This document shows, in pieces, positions 59,913 to 64,000 of a stretch of DNA of 64,000 nucleotides. The stretch's first letter is position 1. Each line of letters starts with the position of its first letter. The notes below the pieces were generated by a model that worked only from the letters and a program-made list of their open reading frames with translations, did no database searches and had not been told where the DNA came from. Made by a program: the position numbers and the translations under genes. Location of the stretch: NCBI RefSeq assembly GCF_937872355.1, contig NZ_CALMSV010000176.1, positions 1-64,000 on the forward strand. Direction: 5' to 3'. This DNA comes from an uncultured Sphingorhabdus sp. (lineage in GTDB: Bacteria; Pseudomonadota; Alphaproteobacteria; Sphingomonadales; Sphingomonadaceae).

Positions 59913-61069
59913 CCGAACATCTGAACGTCGAAACATTGATGGAAAGCGCGCGGGGCGCGACCGGGCTCTCCGATTTTGGCAATGACTGGTTCCTCGCGCC
60001 GCTCCGCCGGCTGGTGGACGACGTAAACCGCGATGCCGGGCTCGTCTCACCCGAAAGCAGTGCAGGCGCGCGTATCCAGGGCGCACTCGTCGACCGGTTG
60101 CAGCTTGAACAATATTTCAAGGATCATCCCACGGCTGCCGCTGAGCGGATAGATCTGGCTTGCGCGATCATCGGCCTGCCGCGCACCGGATCGACGATGG
60201 TTCACCGGCTGCTCGCCGCGTCACCCAAATTGACGGCTTTGTGGTGGTGGGAAACCGCCTTTCCATTTCCATTGCCGGGAGAGGCCATGGATGATCCCGC
60301 GCCTCGGCAGGAGGCGGCGAAGGGTATGGTCGATTGGCTGCTTTCCGAATGGCCCGATTTTGAAAGCATCGATCCGATGGATTCGATGGCGATCAACGAA
60401 GAGGTGGTGCTGCTCGACCGCACCTTCCTTTCGACCACTTATGACTCGATGATGCCGATCCACGCCTATGGCCATTGGCAGGCAGAACAGGACCACGAAC
60501 CGGCAATCCGCGATCTTTACCGTTTCATGCAGGTGATCCAGCACCAGCGCGTGGCGCGCGGGGAGACGCGTCGGCCATGGGTGTTCAAGACGCCGCATTA
60601 TGTAATGGGTGCGCTCGCGGGGCTGCTGAAGGTCTGGCCAGAGGTCAAGCTGGTGATGACCCACCGCGATGTCGGTGATGTCCTCCCCAGCTATTGCAGC
60701 ATGTGTGCCTCGCTGTCGGTCAATTCGTCGACCAGCTATCGCAAGGAAATGCAAGGCGCGCATTGGACAAAGCGATTTCGCGAAGGCCTTGACCGGCTTG
60801 CGGCTATCCGCGATACCCTGCCAGCAGGGCAGGTGATCGATATAGCCTATCCTGACACGGTGACTGATCCGCAGGGCACGGGCGAAAGGCTTCTTCGGGG
60901 GTTGGGCCTTGCGCCTGATGCGGACGACCGGCTGGCGATGCAACAGACTATCGCCGTCAATGCGCGCGAGGCGAGGCCGAAACATAAATATGCCGCCGCT
61001 GATTTCGGGCTGACGCCCGAGGGTATAGCTGCCGATTTTGCCGACTATCACAAAAAATATCTGGGCTGA
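59909..61069 (+). CDS. PAPS-dependent sulfotransferase-like protein
   Basis: 386 residues of the Sulfotransfer_3 type. The 5'-phosphosulfate loop is IIGLPRTGSTMVHRLLA (about residues 97-113) and the 3'-phosphate site VMTHRDVGDVLPSYCSM; WVFKTPHYVMGAL is also typical. Both cofactor sites look intact, so sulfonation or a related transfer is possible, but the acceptor is unknown. Such a gene in a catabolic steroid operon is unexpected; many bacterial members are uncharacterised. It overlaps the preceding stop by ATGA. Confidence 0.78.
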   Translation: MTEHLNVETLMESARGATGLSDFGNDWFLAPLRRLVDDVNRDAGLVSPESSAGARIQGALVDRLQLEQYFKDHPTAAAERIDLACAIIGLPRTGSTMVHRLLAASPKLTALWWWETAFPFPLPGEAMDDPAPRQEAAKGMVDWLLSEWPDFESIDPMDSMAINEEVVLLDRTFLSTTYDSMMPIHAYGHWQAEQDHEPAIRDLYRFMQVIQHQRVARGETRRPWVFKTPHYVMGALAGLLKVWPEVKLVMTHRDVGDVLPSYCSMCASLSVNSSTSYRKEMQGAHWTKRFREGLDRLAAIRDTLPAGQVIDIAYPDTVTDPQGTGERLLRGLGLAPDADDRLAMQQTIAVNAREARPKHKYAAADFGLTPEGIAADFADYHKKYLG

Positions 61070-61079
61070 GGAGAGAGCG

Positions 61080-61850
61080 ATGATCCTGAAGGACAAGGTG
61101 GTGATTGTCACCGGCGCGGGGCCGGGTATGGGCCAGGCATTGTGCCGCGGGGCGGCCGCAGAAGGCGCGAAGGTTGACGTGTCCGCCCGTTCGGTTGATG
61201 CGATCGAGGCCATTGCCGACGATATCCGCGCCAAAGGCGGCGAGGCGATTGCGGTGCGCTGCGACGTATCGAATACCGAGGATTGCAATGCGATGGCCAA
61301 GGCGGCGCTCGACACATGGGGGCGCATCGACGGTGTAGTGCACTCGGCCTATTACCACCCCGACTGGGCCAATCTTGAGGCGCATTCGATCGAACAACTG
61401 ACCCAGGTGCTCGATGTCGTAGCGGTTGGCGGTCTCCGCATGGCGCAAGCGGTGATCCCGACGATGAAGGCACAAGGATCTGGATCGATCGTCAATATCT
61501 CCACGCTGGCCACTCGAAAGCCGATGCCGGGCGAGGGTGGCTATGCGATGGCCAAATCGGCACTCAACCAACTGTCACGCCAGCTCGCGGTTGAACTGGG
61601 CGGCACTGGCATACGTGTGAATACCGCGCTTATGGGCTGGATGGACGGTGTTCCGCTGCAACAATTCTTCGCCAGCATGGGCGAGGGTGGAGACGCATTC
61701 CGCCAGCAGCGGGCATCAGAAATCCCGGTTGGCCATATTCCCGTTGATGCCGATTGTGCCAAGGCGGTCTATTTCCTGCTTTCTGATTATGCGAGCGAGA
61801 TTACCGGTGCGATGCTCGACGTAAATGGCGGCGACTGGGTGGCGGCGTGA
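61080..61850 (+). CDS. SDR with altered active-site loop
   Basis: 256 residues. The cofactor loop TGAGPGMGQALCRGAAAEGA, the catalytic serine in NISTLATRKPMPG and YAMAK are present, but the structural NNAG motif is replaced by HSAYYHPDW. It has a strong GAGGAGAG ribosome site. The replaced loop lines the substrate/cofactor pocket, so substrate range may be unusual. It is in the same operon as the sulfotransferase-like and DUF1214 genes. Confidence 0.8.
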   Translation: MILKDKVVIVTGAGPGMGQALCRGAAAEGAKVDVSARSVDAIEAIADDIRAKGGEAIAVRCDVSNTEDCNAMAKAALDTWGRIDGVVHSAYYHPDWANLEAHSIEQLTQVLDVVAVGGLRMAQAVIPTMKAQGSGSIVNISTLATRKPMPGEGGYAMAKSALNQLSRQLAVELGGTGIRVNTALMGWMDGVPLQQFFASMGEGGDAFRQQRASEIPVGHIPVDADCAKAVYFLLSDYASEITGAMLDVNGGDWVAA

Positions 61851-62920
61851 CCAGCGATCCGGCTCAAGCCTGGCGCGATTTCTGCGTCAAGCTGGCAGAT
61901 GCAGGCGAGGTGATATTGGCACCCGACGTGCCCGACGACCCGCTGATCCGCGCTGAAGGCTTCCGCTATCTGTCGCGGCTGACCAAATTGGCACTTGAGC
62001 AATATGTCGAGGCTTCGGATCCTGACTTTCCCTTCTTCTACAAGCTCAGCCATGAAACGGCGAAGATCGGGGCCGACAATCCGGACAATGTCTATTGGAA
62101 CGCCTCTATCCGAGGGACGAACGATTATCGGATCACCGGCAGACGCGGATCGATGTTCTATTTTTCAATCGTCGCCAATGCGATGCGCTATCATATTGAT
62201 GGCAGTGCGCATGCCACAGGCCAGTTGCTCGACAGCGATATTATATGGGGGCCGGACGGAGAGGTGGAGATCATCGCCAGTTGCAACCCGCAACCCGGCA
62301 ACTGGCTGCGGCTGGAGCCTGATGCCAGCGTGATCGTGCTCCGCCAGTCCGCACTGGATCGGCACAATGAACGTGGCGGGGGATTTCATAACGAACGCCT
62401 CGGTGGTCCGGCCGTTCCGGAAACGCTGACCGCTGAAAGACTGGCGACCGGGCTTGCTACGTCGGCGCAGTTTGTGCGCGGTATCGCGAGTACCTTTGCC
62501 GACTGGACGCGACTGTTCCGGCAGCACCCGAACAGCTTCCCGGAAATCGAACAGTCGATGTTCCAGAAAGGCGGTGGGGCGAAAGATATCTATTATGCCC
62601 ATGCCTATTGGCAGATTGCCGAAGACGAGGCCTGGGTGATCGAGGTAACGCCGCCCGAATGTTACTATTGGAATTTCCAGCTCGATAATTGGTGGATGGA
62701 GAGCTTCGACTATCGTTTCCGCCAGATCAGCGTGAACAAACATAGCGCGAGGCTGGAGCCCGATGGCAGCGTGCGGATCATTTGTTCCGCGCGAGATCCG
62801 GGTGTGGGTAACTGGATCGACACCTGCGGCCATCGCGAGGGAACAGCGCTGCTACGCTGGGCGGGCGCAAGCGAACACCTGCTGCCAACCGCGCGCGTCG
62901 TGAAATTGGAGGAACTGTAA
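61847..62920 (+). CDS. DUF1214-domain protein, function unknown
   Basis: 357 residues, GTG start overlapping the SDR stop (GTGA). The C-terminal region (AYWQIAEDEAWVIEVTPPEC, then YYWNFQLDNWWMESFDYRF, then HREGTALLRW) is the DUF1214 pattern. The N-terminal half has many aromatic residues (NVYWNASIRGTNDYRITGRR). No signal peptide or catalytic motif is evident. Related proteins occur in sphingomonad and mycobacterial steroid clusters as far as I recall, always without assigned function. Confidence 0.75.
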   Translation: MTSDPAQAWRDFCVKLADAGEVILAPDVPDDPLIRAEGFRYLSRLTKLALEQYVEASDPDFPFFYKLSHETAKIGADNPDNVYWNASIRGTNDYRITGRRGSMFYFSIVANAMRYHIDGSAHATGQLLDSDIIWGPDGEVEIIASCNPQPGNWLRLEPDASVIVLRQSALDRHNERGGGFHNERLGGPAVPETLTAERLATGLATSAQFVRGIASTFADWTRLFRQHPNSFPEIEQSMFQKGGGAKDIYYAHAYWQIAEDEAWVIEVTPPECYYWNFQLDNWWMESFDYRFRQISVNKHSARLEPDGSVRIICSARDPGVGNWIDTCGHREGTALLRWAGASEHLLPTARVVKLEEL

Positions 62921-63447
62921 TGCTCGATTGGATGAAGCAGGCGAAAGGCCACGAAGAAGACCCGGTGTTCGGTTTCAATCCCGACGCTGTCACCCGCTCG
63001 GAGACGATCGAGATATCCGCGCCTTCACGAACCGTCTGGGACGTGCTTACCGATCTGCCGCGTTACAATGAATGGAACCCGTTCTGTATCCGCGCTGTCT
63101 CGACGCTCGAAATGGGCGCGCCGATCGAAATGACGCTGATCAACTATGCGACAGCGGGCGGACCGACCGTCCCCAATCTCGAATATATTTGCGGCTTTGA
63201 ACCTGAGAAACTGCTCAGCTGGGAATTTCCCAATCTGGATTACTGGCCCTACCCGGCGCGACGTGACCAGGTGATTGAGGCGACCGGTGACGCAAGTTGC
63301 CGCTATTATTCCACCGATGCCTTTCTGGGTGCAAACGGCATCCATGTTTTCCGCTTTGCAGGCCCTTGGATCAAGCGCGCCTTTGACGATAGCGCCGTTG
63401 CGCTAAAAGCCCGAGCCGAAGCACTATATGCCGCCGCTAACGGTTGA
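62920..63447 (+). CDS. SRPBCC (START/Bet v1-like) small-molecule-binding protein
   Basis: 175 residues. The N-terminal strand ETIEISAPSRTVWDVLTDLP followed by YNEWNPFCIRAVSTLEMGAP is the polyketide-cyclase/dehydrase pattern of SRPBCC proteins, which form a deep hydrophobic cavity. Sterol or steroid-acid binding fits the operon. It may be a carrier or cyclase/dehydratase. It shares a base with the DUF1214 stop (TAATG) and overlaps the next gene by 20 bases. Confidence 0.78.
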   Translation: MLDWMKQAKGHEEDPVFGFNPDAVTRSETIEISAPSRTVWDVLTDLPRYNEWNPFCIRAVSTLEMGAPIEMTLINYATAGGPTVPNLEYICGFEPEKLLSWEFPNLDYWPYPARRDQVIEATGDASCRYYSTDAFLGANGIHVFRFAGPWIKRAFDDSAVALKARAEALYAAANG

Positions 63448-63883
63448 AGAACGGCTGACCGCGCTCGAGGATCGCGAGGCGATCCGTAACCTCATCGCGT
63501 CTTACGGCCCACTTGCCGACAGTGGCGATGCCACGGGCGTTGCTGCGCTGTGGATCGAAGATGGCAGCTATGCCGTTGGTGGAATGGCCGAGGCAAAGGG
63601 AAGGGCGGCGATCGCCGCGCTGATTGACGGAGATACACACCGAGCACTGATGGCGGCTGGCTGCGCGCACCTGCTGGGCCCCGTCGCAATAGACCTTGAC
63701 GGCGATAGGGCAGTGGCGCGCGGTCACAGCGTCGTTTTTCGCAACACTCCGTCGGGCTTCGAAGTCTGGCGCGTATCCGCCAATCGCTGGGAACTGGTCC
63801 GCACTGACCACGGTTGGCGTGTCGAGCGGCGCGTGAACGCCCCGCTCGACGGCAGCCAAGCCGCACGGGCTTTGCTGCGTTAA
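63428..63883 (+). CDS. Second SnoaL/BaiE-like protein
   Basis: 151 residues: VEERLTALEDREAIRNLIAS, then Tyr26 and Asp31 (SYGPLADSGD) and His81 (GCAHLLGP), again the BaiE-type Tyr/Asp/His arrangement (Tyr to Asp +5, Asp to His +50; BaiE +5, +48). Sequence similarity to the first SnoaL-like protein is low, so the two may act on different hydroxyls. Last gene of the operon; a repeat element follows. Confidence 0.72.
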   Translation: MPPLTVEERLTALEDREAIRNLIASYGPLADSGDATGVAALWIEDGSYAVGGMAEAKGRAAIAALIDGDTHRALMAAGCAHLLGPVAIDLDGDRAVARGHSVVFRNTPSGFEVWRVSANRWELVRTDHGWRVERRVNAPLDGSQAARALLR

Positions 63884-63905
63884 ATTATGCGTTTTTGCAG
63901 AACCC

Positions 63906-63990
63906 ACCGTAGCCCTGAGCTTGTCGAAGGGCGCTTCTAGGCTGCAGAGTTACCCTGTGAGGCGTGCTTCGACAAGCTCACCACTACGGT
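63906..63990. repeat. Inverted intergenic repeat of the sphingomonad 'gagcttgtcgaag' type
   Basis: 29-base arms at 63906-63934 and 63962-63990 are inverted copies matching at 24 of 29 positions, with the core TGAGCTTGTCGAAG identical. This core is common in sphingomonad intergenic regions. It lies directly after the steroid operon and may end transcription. Confidence 0.7.
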
Positions 63991-64000
63991 TCTCCTTGCG

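Noticed and set aside
1..64000. CRISPR arrays, tRNA or rRNA genes, insertion sequences, prophage or toxin-antitoxin pairs
   Set aside because: No regularly spaced direct repeats, cloverleaf-like sequences, transposase or integrase motifs were found on either strand.

Overview
The window looks like chromosomal DNA of an alphaproteobacterium of the order Sphingomonadales (Sphingopyxis/Sphingorhabdus/Novosphingobium type). This rests on GC-rich codon use, dense operons with 1-4 base overlaps, the twin-hairpin intergenic repeats, a large NAD-dependent glutamate dehydrogenase, and a steroid cluster of the kind known in sphingomonads. I see no tRNA, rRNA, CRISPR array, insertion sequence or prophage.

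Region 1 (1-11.6 kb) is amino-acid catabolism: a truncated exported amidohydrolase, a tryptophan 2,3-dioxygenase/kynureninase pair, a dicarboxylate/glutamate symporter, the ~180 kDa-class NAD-glutamate dehydrogenase, and a lysine-degradation pair of glutaryl-CoA dehydrogenase and aminoadipate-semialdehyde dehydrogenase.

Region 2 (11.6-35.9 kb) reads as one phosphorus-stress locus. It holds a small exported TPR-like protein, a polyproline lipoprotein, a TonB-dependent receptor and a complete type II secretion operon (gspCDEFGHIJKLMN plus prepilin peptidase). On the opposite strand lie a PlcP-like phosphoesterase with an Agt-like glycosyltransferase (membrane lipid remodelling), an OmpR/PhoB-type regulator with a degenerate receiver, an orphan ParA ATPase, and ppx/ppk. 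Six promoter regions carry CTGTCAT-like half-sites repeated every 11 bases, which is PhoB-box geometry. They suggest that these functions form one PhoB regulon. No pst or phoBR genes are in the window.

Region 3 (36-63.9 kb) is a steroid-degradation cluster. A minus-strand operon resembles the KstR2 regulon of Mycobacterium tuberculosis (FadD3, IpdF-like SDR, four acyl-CoA dehydrogenases, FadA6, EchA20, IpdC, IpdB, IpdA). It also has a ketosteroid isomerase with Tyr14/Asp38/Asp99 and an HsaC-type extradiol dioxygenase. A divergent plus-strand operon has HsaA, HsaD, HsaB and a KstD-family flavoprotein, followed by less understood genes: two SnoaL/BaiE-like proteins, a PAPS-sulfotransferase-like protein, an SDR, a DUF1214 protein and an SRPBCC protein. 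The two divergent promoters of this region share the same spaced operator (TTGCGTA-N16-TTACG), implying one regulator encoded elsewhere. A GC-rich block from about 41.98 to 46.37 kb, ending inside fadA6, looks like a recombined segment. The only long stretch without an intact gene (36.8-37.7 kb) holds a broken reading frame.
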